Source of the DNA: DATKCN01 sp035513175 | GTDB taxonomy: Bacteria > Chloroflexota > Chloroflexia > Thermomicrobiales > CFX8 | Assembly (NCBI GenBank): GCA_035513175.1 | Contig: DATKCN010000256.1 | Span: 1 to 11,000 of the forward strand | Reading direction: 5' to 3' | DNA length: 11,000 bases | Shown: positions 1 through 6,136 of the stretch, piece after piece | Layout: each line of letters starts with the position of its first letter | Numbering within the stretch: the first letter of the stretch is position 1 | Translations under genes and position numbers: made by a program | The notes under the pieces: generated by a model | What the model saw: the letters and a program-made list of their open reading frames with translations, nothing else | The model's database searches: none | What the model was told of the DNA's origin: nothing

Positions 1-28
1 AGGTGTCGTGCGCTGCATCATCGGACAC
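1..28 (-). CDS. 5' end of a possible second DinB-like gene (partial, runs off the left edge)
   Basis: On the minus strand a GTG at 28-26 follows an AAGGGG Shine-Dalgarno-like run and reads MSDDAAHDT before the window ends. The first nine codons and the ribosome binding site are identical to the start of the DinB-like remnant at 280-456, because both lie in the same 51-bp direct repeat. I infer that a paralogue, possibly the full-length parent gene, extends to the left. Too little is visible to confirm that it is a gene. Confidence 0.35.
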
Positions 29-51
29 GTGGCCCCTTCTGCATGCAGGCC
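1..51. repeat. 51-bp direct repeat, copy 1
   Basis: Positions 1-51 match 429-479 exactly, and the identity stops at position 52 versus 480. The copy may be longer, since it touches the window edge. On the minus strand the repeat holds a Shine-Dalgarno-like AAGGGG and a GTG start, so it looks like the 5' end of a gene that was duplicated rather than a classical transposon end. Its right edge falls inside the DsrE-like reading frame. Confidence 0.9.
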
Positions 52-101
52 TTGGTCGGGTCGTCCGGTCCGTGGGTGGCGACATAGATGAGCTTGGCCA
101 T
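18..101 (-). pseudogene. DsrE-like protein, truncated after about 18 codons
   Basis: The minus-strand ATG at 101-99 is preceded by GGAGGAG at good spacing and reads MAKLIYVATHGPDDPTKA. This resembles the first beta strand and following loop of DsrE/DsrF-like sulfur-relay proteins (a MAKL-[IV]-hydrophobic-THGP-[DE]DP pattern), which are normally about 110-120 residues long. Right after the KA codons the frame enters the 51-bp repeat and hits TGA at 20-18. The product would be 27 residues, with the last nine encoded by the repeat. I read this as a gene broken by the duplication or insertion whose right edge is at 51. The family call rests on only 18 residues. An intact promoter is still present upstream. 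Confidence 0.55.
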
Positions 102-154
102 GCGTGGCTCCTCCGCTACATGTCGGTCGGCAGGGCGCCGGTCGCGTCGTCACC

Positions 155-182
155 ACTATACAAGCAGGCCGGCGCCTGTCAA
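155..182 (-). promoter_or_regulatory. Sigma-70-type promoter for the truncated DsrE-like gene
   Basis: On the minus strand a perfect TTGACA (182-177) is separated by 16 nt from TATAGT (160-155). Transcription would start near 148 and give a leader of about 47 nt before the ATG at 101. It is among the best consensus promoters in the window, yet it drives a broken gene. Confidence 0.75.
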
Positions 183-279
183 CCATCGGGATTGAGCCGC
201 GTGAGGCGGTCGGCGGAACGGCCCCCGGAGCCTGCTCGCGCCGCCACGCGTCGTTGCCCCCGAGCGGGCGAAAACGATG

Positions 280-456
280 TCAGCGCGTCCTGTTTGCCAG
301 CGCCTGCTCGATCTCATCGAGATGGTCGCTCCAGTGCTCGCCAATCGGTTGGCGCAGCTCCTCGTCGCTCAGCCGCTCGACCAGGGCCTTCATGCGTGCC
401 AACTGCTGCCGATTGCGCTCAACGCATGAGGTGTCGTGCGCTGCATCATCGGACAC
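280..456 (-). pseudogene. DinB-like protein remnant with an internal deletion
   Basis: A 58-codon minus-strand frame starts at GTG (456-454) behind an AAGGGG ribosome binding site and ends at TGA (282-280). Residues 12-42 read like the first helix of DinB/DUF664-type four-helix-bundle proteins (pattern: ERxRxxLxxxVERLSDEELxxPxGEHW). The last stretch, SDHLDEIEQALANR, resembles the C-terminal helix of the same family (H-x-DEIE-x-AL). Such proteins usually have about 150-180 residues, so the middle, with the metal-ligand histidines, is missing. I infer an in-frame internal deletion joined at the GEHW-S region. The first nine codons lie in the 51-bp repeat. A functional protein is unlikely; a genuine short protein is the alternative. 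Confidence 0.5.
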
Positions 457-479
457 GTGGCCCCTTCTGCATGCAGGCC
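429..479. repeat. 51-bp direct repeat, copy 2
   Basis: This copy is identical to 1-51. Here it lies in its probable native setting, directly downstream (on the minus strand) of a possible extended -10 (TGC plus TACGAT, 505-497). It provides the ribosome binding site and first nine codons of the DinB-like remnant. Confidence 0.9.
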
Positions 480-585
480 GAACGCGAGACGAGCGCATCG
501 TAGCACGCATCCGGCGAGGTTCAGCTGACGCGTTCGTCCTTCCGGGGTTGAGAACTGCAACTAGGAGCTCCAGCATCGGACACGT

Positions 586-966
586 TCAGGCGGTTCCGGA
601 CAGAGATTCGCGGGCGGCGCGAGTGAGGCCCTTGACGACGAGCTGGTACGAGTCGTGGATCAGCTCGTCGATCAGGTCGTCCGGCAGCGTGCCGTCGAGG
701 ATCGCGGTGATCCAGTGGCGCTTGTTGAGGTGGTAGCCGGGCAGAATCGCCGCCCATGTTTCGCGCAGCGCCTCTCCCTCGACTGGATCGACCTTCAGCG
801 AGAGGTTGACGTAACGCTGGTCGTAGTACAGGATCGCGTACATCTTGCCGCCCACCTTGAAGACGAGCGAGTCGGGGCCGAACGGGGTTTCCGCCACCGC
901 CCCAGGCAGGCTCAGCAGCGTGGCGTGCACGCGAGCGTAGACGGCGTCTTGTGGGGTCTCGGTCAT
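586..966 (-). CDS. MmcQ/YjbR family protein
   Basis: The 126-residue product matches the MmcQ/YjbR fold (CyaY-like alpha/beta, DUF419) in length and pattern. It has an N-terminal helix ending in LPGAVAETPFG, then VFKVGGKMYAIL, YVNLSLKVDP, a central PGYHLNKRHWITAIL and a C-terminal helical DELIHDSYQLVVKGL. These proteins are sometimes called DNA-binding, but their molecular role is not established. The start at 966 is chosen because AAAGGA lies a few bases upstream and the family begins close to this point; an upstream in-frame ATG at 1044 would add a tail unlike the family. The gene is preceded by the 365-nt stretch that holds the paired structured elements, and it is followed by the DinB-like remnant. 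Confidence 0.85.
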   Translation of the reverse strand: MTETPQDAVYARVHATLLSLPGAVAETPFGPDSLVFKVGGKMYAILYYDQRYVNLSLKVDPVEGEALRETWAAILPGYHLNKRHWITAILDGTLPDDLIDELIHDSYQLVVKGLTRAARESLSGTA

Positions 967-1025
967 GGTGGTTCCTTTCTCATGCGTCTCACGTGGGCGC
1001 TTGGCGAGGCTCCTTCGCTCCATGT

Positions 1026-1086
1026 CGCGCAATACTTGACACATCGGTCAAGGACGACAAACCCTGACACCGACAGTTGTCGTCCT
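1026..1086. other. Two-hairpin structured element, copy A
   Basis: The order on the plus strand is CGCGCAATA (1026-1034), a six-pair hairpin (1035-1040 with 1047-1052, loop ACATCG), then a second hairpin with stem 1052-1060 pairing with 1077-1085; base 1052 can serve either stem. The large second loop contains ACCCTGACACCGACA. It aligns with copy B at a constant offset of 206, and several stem pairs differ in a compensatory way, which argues for folded RNA or single-stranded DNA. It lies 60 nt upstream of the YjbR-family start, so if it is transcribed with that gene it would be a 5' leader element read as the minus strand. I do not recognise it as a known riboswitch, ribozyme or attC site. 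Confidence 0.6.
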
Positions 1087-1087
1087 T

Positions 1088-1102
1088 GAGCACGGCGTGC
1101 TC
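1088..1102. other. Perfect short hairpin next to copy A
   Basis: GAGCAC, loop GGC and GTGCTC form a six-pair stem directly beside copy A. A weaker stem (TAAC at 1292-1295 with GTTA at 1305-1308) ends at the matching position beside copy B, and both are followed by CATTC. It may be a third, less conserved part of the element. No T-run follows on either strand, so it is not a convincing terminator. Confidence 0.45.
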
Positions 1103-1230
1103 TGCATTCGCCGGCAGGGACATCCGGAGCCGTCACGACACCGCTGCCTCGGTCCGACATCCGCGCGTGCGGTCAGCGGGCCGCCGAGCCGGCACAAGAC
1201 CGGCCCCTACGAGACGTCTGCTCACCCTCT

Positions 1231-1292
1231 CGCGCAATACCTGCATGGAACGATGCAGATCGCCAAACCCTTACGCCGCCATTTGGCGGTCT
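1231..1292. other. Two-hairpin structured element, copy B
   Basis: The CGCGCAATAC segment (1231-1240) is shared with copy A. It is followed by the hairpin CTGCAT-GGAACG-ATGCAG (1241-1258), and then by a hairpin with stem 1258-1267 pairing with 1282-1291. The second-loop region (1264-1285) matches copy A at 18 of 22 positions. A competing hairpin, CCGCC-ATTT-GGCGG (1276-1289), could also form. On the minus strand copy B lies about 40 nt after the DUF1028 stop codon, so it could be a 3' element of that gene or the first half of a tandem leader for the YjbR-family gene. Confidence 0.6.
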
Positions 1293-1331
1293 AACTCATT
1301 GCCGGTTACATTCCTCGCGTCCCGCATCCCG

Positions 1332-2195
1332 CTACCCTCCCGCCAGCAGCTCCAGCACCACGCTGTCGATCTGGCCGTCGCTGCGTAGCCGCTCTTCGAG
1401 GTTCTCGGTCCCAGCCCAGGCAGCCAGGGCTGCTTCGATCTCGGCGCGTGACGAGTCTGCTCTGTCGAGCCGTCCGAGGCGGGCGAGGTGTCCGGCAACG
1501 ACGGCCAGCAGCGCGTCGTCCAGCGGCTGCAGGTCGGCGTCGTCGATGTCGAAGTACACGCGGTGCAGCATGACGAGGCGGCGTAGCTCGGCGATCGGCC
1601 GCGGGTGATCGTCGACGCGCAGGTCGATCCAGCGGTCGTTGCCGCCGCCGTAGCCGCCGTTGGCGCGTACGACGAGAATGGCCGCCGACTGCTGTCCCCG
1701 GCTGTCGCCCCCAGCAGCTTGCCCTGCCTCGAGCGCCGTCAGCAGCCGCGCTGCGAAGGAGCCCTGGGCTGTGACGTAGCCCTCGGCCATCGCGTCGACG
1801 ACCTCCGGGCCAGTGAGAATGTTGCCCTGGCAGCAGTAGCCGTTGCCCGCGAAGCCGCCTGCCCAGTCGGTGCAGCCGGGACCGGTGAAGGTCGCGACAT
1901 GCCCCAGCGCGTCGACGATGCCCGCCTGTCGCTGGTCGCGCCCGGTGTCGGCGGTCGTCAGCTTGTCCAGCACCTCCTGGGCGGACAGACCCGTCTCCAG
2001 CATCACCAGCCCGTCCGGGCCGTACGATACGTTGGCGTGAGCCTGGGTCGCGATCGCGCCCACGCCGGCCCGCGCCCAGGGCACGACGGCGCCGACCGCC
2101 AGGAACTTCGACTGCACGGCGACGCCGAGGTCGCCGGTATCCGGGTCGCGGGCGACGATCGAGAAGGTGTTGACGACGGGCTGCGCGCTCTTCAT
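1332..2195 (-). CDS. DUF1028 family protein, Ntn-hydrolase-like
   Basis: The 287-residue product carries the DUF1028 signature: an N-terminal NTFSIVARDP, then GVAVQSKFLAVGAVVPWA, GVGAIATQAHAN, YGPDGL, a central RQAGIVDALG, TGPGCTDWAGG and YCCQGNIL, and a C-terminal segment (about 215-287) of the kind often called a peptidoglycan-binding-like tail. The family is predicted to have an Ntn-hydrolase-like fold, but its substrate is unknown. The ATG at 2195 is supported by AGGAG eight bases upstream and by the usual family start. No signal peptide is visible, so it is probably cytoplasmic. It is divergent from the membrane protein at 2323 and shares a 127-nt intergenic region with it. Confidence 0.85.
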   Translation of the reverse strand: MKSAQPVVNTFSIVARDPDTGDLGVAVQSKFLAVGAVVPWARAGVGAIATQAHANVSYGPDGLVMLETGLSAQEVLDKLTTADTGRDQRQAGIVDALGHVATFTGPGCTDWAGGFAGNGYCCQGNILTGPEVVDAMAEGYVTAQGSFAARLLTALEAGQAAGGDSRGQQSAAILVVRANGGYGGGNDRWIDLRVDDHPRPIAELRRLVMLHRVYFDIDDADLQPLDDALLAVVAGHLARLGRLDRADSSRAEIEAALAAWAGTENLEERLRSDGQIDSVVLELLAGG

Positions 2196-2237
2196 GAAAG
2201 CTGCTCCTGACGTGTGGCGCCGCCGGATCGGCGACGG

Positions 2238-2263
2238 TTGACGCGCGGCGTTCGGTGTATCCT
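2238..2263 (+). promoter_or_regulatory. Possible promoter of the membrane protein/mrp operon
   Basis: TTGACG (2238-2243) and TATCCT (2258-2263) are recognisable hexamers, but their 14-nt spacing is too short for a good sigma-70 promoter. They lie 60 nt upstream of the GTG at 2323 in the divergent intergenic region. The call is weak. Confidence 0.3.
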
Positions 2264-2322
2264 GCCTGCGCGCTCCATGATAGCGAGATGCCGAGCCGCC
2301 GCGCGCAACGTGGGAGAGACCG

Positions 2323-3078
2323 GTGAAGGAACCCCGCCTGAAGGGGCAGGAGGCGATTGTCGCGCGCTATGGCACGCGCCGCTCGTTCATCTTGCGCCTG
2401 CTGTACTCCTGGCTGACGATGACGATGCTGTTTTCCTTCCCCTGGCCGCTTGCCGTGCTGATCGCCGAAGCGCCCGGCGGGTCGCCCTGGACCACCCCGC
2501 TGGACTGGTTCCAGGTGCGATTCCTCCCCCCGGCGCTGATCGCGTCCATCGCGGCCTGGCTCTGGACGCTGTCCCCGGTCCCGTCGGATATCATCCGGCG
2601 CGAGCGGCTGCTCGCGCCCTTCCATTCCGGCCGGGTCTGGCCGCAGGTGATGGTCTTTCTGCTGGGCATGATCGCGCTGACGGCGATCCTGCTGCTGGTC
2701 GAAAACACGGGTGGGGCGCTCAAGCTGATCCTCCTGACGGCCGCCGAGGCGGCCGTGATCATGATTCTGATCTCCGGCTACATGCACGCGGCGTTCGACA
2801 CGCTGCTGGAAGAGTACCGCTCCATCGCGGCGACGCTGCCGGTCCTGCTGCTCTACGCGCTGACCTTCGGCATGCGGGGCGGCCTGGCAACCGCTTCGGA
2901 AGAGGTGCTGGCCGGAGACCAGTTCGTCGTCGCGATGTCGGCCGGGATCGTCGCCGGAGTGATCATTGGCGCCATCGCGGTCTTTCTGCGCCATCGCAGC
3001 GGCAGCCTGCTGCCCGGCTTTCTCGCGCTCTGGCTCGTCCTGCTGCTCCTGCCGCTGAACGACTTCTATGGAGGGTGA
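2323..3078 (+). CDS. Seven-helix membrane protein of unknown function
   Basis: The 251-residue protein has about seven hydrophobic segments (near 27-49, 66-84, 107-126, 132-153, 168-186, 202-222 and 229-245). It starts with a basic, hydrophilic segment (KEPRLKGQEAIVARYGTRR), so the N-terminus is probably cytoplasmic. I see no catalytic or transport motif and do not recognise the family. The GTG start at 2323 follows GGGAG at six bases. The stop overlaps the ATG of a 30-codon ORF (TGATG), and mrp begins 88 nt after the stop, so it is probably co-transcribed with mrp. A role in Fe-S metabolism cannot be inferred from that alone. Confidence 0.75.
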   Translation: MKEPRLKGQEAIVARYGTRRSFILRLLYSWLTMTMLFSFPWPLAVLIAEAPGGSPWTTPLDWFQVRFLPPALIASIAAWLWTLSPVPSDIIRRERLLAPFHSGRVWPQVMVFLLGMIALTAILLLVENTGGALKLILLTAAEAAVIMILISGYMHAAFDTLLEEYRSIAATLPVLLLYALTFGMRGGLATASEEVLAGDQFVVAMSAGIVAGVIIGAIAVFLRHRSGSLLPGFLALWLVLLLLPLNDFYGG

Positions 3079-3170
3079 TGAAGCGCGTCGGTAGCGGGGT
3101 CTGTTTCAACCCGCCTGAACGCAAGCGCTCGCCGCTGACGCCTGGCTTGACCGTGGGTGGCTGTCCATGA
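3078..3170 (+). CDS. Possible 30-residue ORF coupled to both neighbours
   Basis: The ATG at 3078-3080 shares its A with the TGA of the membrane protein gene, and its own TGA (3168-3170) overlaps the mrp ATG (3167) as ATGA. GGAGGG ends two bases before the ATG, which is close but usable. The product is basic and proline-rich. Its FNPPER segment resembles FNAPER near the Mrp N-terminus, and the DNA at 3103-3121 matches 3180-3198 at 16 of 19 bases, so this may be a decayed duplicate of the mrp start. It could equally be a spacer that merely keeps ribosomes moving into mrp. Confidence 0.35.
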   Translation: MKRVGSGVCFNPPERKRSPLTPGLTVGGCP

Positions 3171-4039
3171 GCGTCCCGGGTTTCAATGCGCCTGAGCGGG
3201 GAGCCCCGCTGCGGCGCCTGAGCCTGCCAGACGTAGGCCGCGTCGTGACCGTCGCCAGCGGCAAAGGCGGGGTCGGCAAGTCGACGGTGGCGGTGAACCT
3301 GGCGCTGGCCATGTCGCGCCGGGGCTGGCGGGTCGGGCTGCTGGACGCCGACGCGCACGGCCCGGACGTGCCGCTTATGCTGGGCGTGCGGCGCCGGGAC
3401 GACGTGAGCGGCTGGGAGGCGCTGCTGCCGGTCGGGCGCAACCTGGGTCTGGGCGATCTGGCGCAGCACACGCTCCCGCCGCTGGAGCGTTTCGGCATCC
3501 GCGTGATGTCGCTGGGGCTGCTGGTCGGCGAGGAGCAGGCAACTCTGGCGCAGCACGCTTCCCTCGTCGGCTGGCTCGTGCGCAACCTGCTGGCGATGGT
3601 CGACTGGGGGGCGCTCGACATCCTGCTGATCGACCTGCCGCCCGGAACCGGGGAGCCGCAGGCGACGCTGCTGGAGACGGTGGTGCTGGACGGCGTGCTG
3701 TTCGTCGTCGGGCCGCAGGACCTCGCGCTGCTCGATACGGGCAGGGCGTTGCGGGCCTTCCAGACAGCGGGTGTGCCAGTGATCGGCGCCGTCGAAAACA
3801 TGAGCTACCTGCTGTGTCCCGCCTGCGGCGAGCGCATCCAGGTTTTCCACCGTGGCTCCGTGCCGCGCGCCATCACCAGCGGCGAGATCCCGCTGCTGGC
3901 CGAGATCCCAATCGACCCGGCTATCTCCGAGGCGGGCGACACGGGCCGGCCGGTTGTCGTCGCGGCGCCGGACAGCAACCAGGCGCGGCTGTTTCTCGAC
4001 CTGGCGGCGCGGGTGGAGGCGCGGCTTGGGGGCCGCTAG
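3167..4039 (+). CDS. mrp: Mrp/ApbC-type iron-sulfur carrier P-loop ATPase
   Basis: The 290-residue protein belongs to the Mrp/NBP35 branch of the MinD/ParA ATPases, which bind and transfer Fe-S clusters in the cytoplasm. Visible motifs are the deviant Walker A GKGGVGKST (32-40), the switch DADAHGPDVP (60-69; the family usually has DAD-x-x-GPS), Walker B LLIDLPPGTGEPQ (153-165), and VENMSYLLCPACGE (209-222). The CPAC cysteines at 217 and 220 are the cluster ligands. The N-terminal DUF59/MIP18 domain of longer Mrp proteins is absent. The start at 3167 overlaps the preceding short ORF, and GGTGG lies seven bases upstream. Mrp and ApbC labels are used interchangeably for this group, so the symbol is by family only. 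Confidence 0.88.
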   Translation: MSVPGFNAPERGAPLRRLSLPDVGRVVTVASGKGGVGKSTVAVNLALAMSRRGWRVGLLDADAHGPDVPLMLGVRRRDDVSGWEALLPVGRNLGLGDLAQHTLPPLERFGIRVMSLGLLVGEEQATLAQHASLVGWLVRNLLAMVDWGALDILLIDLPPGTGEPQATLLETVVLDGVLFVVGPQDLALLDTGRALRAFQTAGVPVIGAVENMSYLLCPACGERIQVFHRGSVPRAITSGEIPLLAEIPIDPAISEAGDTGRPVVVAAPDSNQARLFLDLAARVEARLGGR

Positions 4040-4082
4040 CCGTGCAGACGGTTGCGGGGCGCCTGGCGAGTTGGAGAGGCCG

Positions 4083-4313
4083 TCATGCAACGCACGCCCA
4101 CACGCGCGGCGCTGGCAACGGTTCGCCACGCTCGCGCGCAACATCGACGAGCAGCCCCAGAACCTCGGCGCCATTTCTCGCCGCTTCCTCGTAGGCGCCG
4201 TCGTGGGTCGCTGGCGTGTTGACGCGATCGGCCCACTCGGGGAGCGTGACCAGCTACGCCTGCTCGTCGTCTGACCATTCAATCAGCATCTAGCATCGAA
4301 GCATGTCGCTCAT
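4083..4313 (-). pseudogene. HicB-like antitoxin pseudogene with two in-frame stops
   Basis: Read from the minus-strand ATG at 4313-4311 (GAGG seven bases upstream) to TGA at 4085-4083, one frame of 77 codons gives a HicB-family pattern: MLIEWSDDEQA, stop, LVTLPEWADRVNTPATHDGA, then YEEAARNGAEVLGLLVDVA and RERGEPLPAPRV. The expected family pattern is Y-S-x-x-IEWSDEDQAYLVTLPEW, TYEEAxxNGxE and GEPLPEP. TAG at 4292-4290 and TAG at 4256-4254 fall where the family has Ser and Tyr, each two or fewer substitutions from a sense codon. Spacing is intact and no frameshift is needed. No HicA toxin is visible on either side. HicB antitoxins neutralise HicA mRNA interferases, but many solo HicB-like proteins have no known partner. 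Confidence 0.7.
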
Positions 4314-4382
4314 GTCGTGGCCTCAAGAGTGGTGTCCGAACTGAGTAGCTGGCACGCATGGCGCGCCGGCGCCGCCATGATC

Positions 4383-4411
4383 TTGCCGTTTTCTCCGCCC
4401 TGGCGCATAGT
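4383..4411 (+). promoter_or_regulatory. Candidate promoter of the HD/LuxR regulator
   Basis: TTGCCG (4383-4388), a 17-nt spacer and CATAGT (4406-4411) form an acceptable sigma-70 promoter 50 nt upstream of the ATG at 4461. Confidence 0.45.
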
Positions 4412-4460
4412 GACGGCGCCGTCGCACAGCACTCTCAATCACGATACGTCGGAGGCGCCG

Positions 4461-6020
4461 ATGGCTGTCGAACCCGAAAGCAGGACCAGGGTTGCCGAGC
4501 TGATTGCCGCGCTGTCGCTGGCGACCGACCTGGGCATGGGCCAGCCGATGGAGCAGGCCCTGCGCACCTGCCTGCTCGCCACGCGCGCGGGCGCCGAGCT
4601 CGGCCTGGCCGGTGACGACCTCTCCGATGTCTACTACCTCGCCCTGCTGCGCTTCATCGGCTGCACCGGCGACGCGCATGAGGAGGCCGCGCGGGTTGGC
4701 GGCGACGAAATCGCTTTCTACGCCGGTATGGCGCCCCTCGTCAACGCCGAGATGTCCCAGGTCATGGGGCACATGCTGCGCCATTACGCGGAGGATCGCG
4801 CGCCGCTGACCCGCGCGCGCCTGTTGCTGGCCGCCTTCGCGGACGGCACGCGCGGCGTGAAGCGCTCGCTCGCCATCCATTGTGAGGTGGCGCAGATACT
4901 GGGCAGCCAGCTCGGACTGCGCGACACGATCGGCCAGGGGGTCGGGCACGTCTTCGAGCGCTGGGATGGCAAGGGGTTGCCCGGTGAGCTGGCCGGGGAC
5001 GCCATTGCGGTCGCGGCGCGGGTCGTGCTCGTCGCGCGGGACGTCGAGGTGTTCCACCGGCTGGGCGGCTGGGCGACGGCCGTCGACTGCCTGCGACAGC
5101 GGCGGGGCAAGGCCTACGATCCGACCGTCGCGGACATCTTCATCAGCGAAGGTGAGCGATGGGTAGCGCAGCTTGACGACGGCTCCGCCTGGGACGCCGC
5201 TCTGGATGCCGAGCCGGAGCCGCAATTGTGGATGCGCACGTCGCGGCTCGCTGACCGCCTGCGGGCCTTCGCCAGCTTCGCCGATCTCAAGTCGCCGTAT
5301 ACCATCGGCCATTCCACCGGGGTCGCGGAACTGGCCGCCGGAGCGGCACGGGCAGCGGGCCTCGGGGCCGACGTCGCGGACGGTCTGCGCCGCGCCGCGC
5401 TCGTGCATGACCTGGGCCGGGTGGGCATTCCGAACGGCATCTGGGACAAGCAGGGCAGCCTGACCATGAGCGAGTGGGAGCGGGTCCGGCTGCACCCGTA
5501 CCTGACCGAGCGCATCCTGTCGCACTGCGGGCCGCTGCGGCAGCTGGCGCCGCTGGCGGGCGCGCACCACGAGCGCGTCGACGGCTCCGGCTACCATCGC
5601 GGCAGCGCGGGCGCCCAGCTTCCGATCGAGCACCGCATCCTGGCGGCGTCCGACGCCTATCAGGCGATGACCCAGCCACGCCCGCATCGCCCGGCCTTTC
5701 GGCCCGTGGACGCCGCGTCGGAGCTGCGACGCGAGGTGGAGGACGGTCGCCTGGATCATGCCGCCGTTCACGCTGTGCTGGAGGCTGCCGGTCAGACCAG
5801 CGAGGCCCAGCGTTACGCCTGGCCCGCCGGGCTGACGACGCGCGAGGTCGAGGTGCTGCGCCTCGTCTGCCACGGCAGCTCGAACCGCATGATGGCTGAT
5901 GAGCTGAGCCTGGCCGTCAAGACGGTCGGCCGCCACGTCGAGAACATCTACAACAAGATCGGCGTCTCCAGCCGCGCCGCCGCCGCCCTCTTCGCCATGG
6001 AACACGACCTCCTGCGCTAG
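4461..6020 (+). CDS. Tandem HD-domain regulator with a LuxR-type HTH
   Basis: The 519-residue protein has three parts. Residues 11-230 look like a degenerate HD-GYP-type module: VYYLALLRFIGCTGDAHE stands where the metal-binding HD would be, and FERWDGKGLPGELAGDAI (165-182) matches the second half. Residues 262-415 form a better HD-GYP-like domain with VHDLGRVGIPNGIWDK (HD at 316-317), HPYLTERIL and HHERVDGSGYHRG (369-381), where the family's GYP is GYH. Residues 458-515 are a GerE/LuxR helix-turn-helix (LTTREVEVLRLV, NKIGVSSRAAAA). It is probably a one-component transcription factor; phosphodiesterase activity is uncertain. The ATG at 4461 follows GGAGG at five bases, and upstream in-frame codons lack family resemblance. 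The ABM-like gene just downstream is a plausible target. Confidence 0.82.
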   Translation: MAVEPESRTRVAELIAALSLATDLGMGQPMEQALRTCLLATRAGAELGLAGDDLSDVYYLALLRFIGCTGDAHEEAARVGGDEIAFYAGMAPLVNAEMSQVMGHMLRHYAEDRAPLTRARLLLAAFADGTRGVKRSLAIHCEVAQILGSQLGLRDTIGQGVGHVFERWDGKGLPGELAGDAIAVAARVVLVARDVEVFHRLGGWATAVDCLRQRRGKAYDPTVADIFISEGERWVAQLDDGSAWDAALDAEPEPQLWMRTSRLADRLRAFASFADLKSPYTIGHSTGVAELAAGAARAAGLGADVADGLRRAALVHDLGRVGIPNGIWDKQGSLTMSEWERVRLHPYLTERILSHCGPLRQLAPLAGAHHERVDGSGYHRGSAGAQLPIEHRILAASDAYQAMTQPRPHRPAFRPVDAASELRREVEDGRLDHAAVHAVLEAAGQTSEAQRYAWPAGLTTREVEVLRLVCHGSSNRMMADELSLAVKTVGRHVENIYNKIGVSSRAAAALFAMEHDLLR

Positions 6021-6035
6021 CTCGTGGAAAACGTG

Positions 6036-6047
6036 GGGTGTTCACCC
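6036..6047 (+). promoter_or_regulatory. Inverted repeat upstream of the ABM-like gene, possible operator
   Basis: GGGTG-TT-CACCC forms a short perfect palindrome 16 nt after the regulator's stop and 90 nt before the ATG at 6137. Its position between a LuxR-type regulator and a small oxygenase-like gene makes it a candidate binding site, but no experiment or second copy in the window supports this. Confidence 0.35.
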
Positions 6048-6136
6048 GATGCGTGCCCGCCTGCCCGTCCCTAGAGTGGTGGACATGACGCGTTGGAGCC
6101 GGCGGTGTGCCGGCCCGGAGCAGCAAGGAGGAACCC

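Noticed and set aside
1026..1292. CRISPR array or tRNA genes in the 967-1331 stretch
   Set aside because: There are only two non-identical copies, with covarying stems instead of constant repeats, and no cloverleaf or T-arm consensus could be fitted.
1289..1308. GTCTAAC at 1289-1295 with GTTA at 1305-1308 as an integron attC site
   Set aside because: The pair is far too close for an attC site, there is no matching GTTRRRY core at the usual distance, and no integrase or cassette array is visible.
1306..2994. Very long minus-strand open frame (over 500 codons) across the DUF1028 and membrane protein genes
   Set aside because: It is rich in Arg, Gln, Asp and Gly with no family motif, and overlaps two well-supported genes. 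GC-rich coding DNA commonly produces such antisense frames.
4036..4278. 80-codon minus-strand frame starting MVRRRAGVAG
   Set aside because: It overlaps the HicB-like frame in another register and has no family resemblance. The HicB-like frame matches the family along its whole length despite its stops.
4323..6005. 560-codon antisense frame opposite the HD/LuxR regulator
   Set aside because: No recognisable domain is present and the composition is typical of an antisense shadow. The plus-strand frame has clear HD and HTH motifs.
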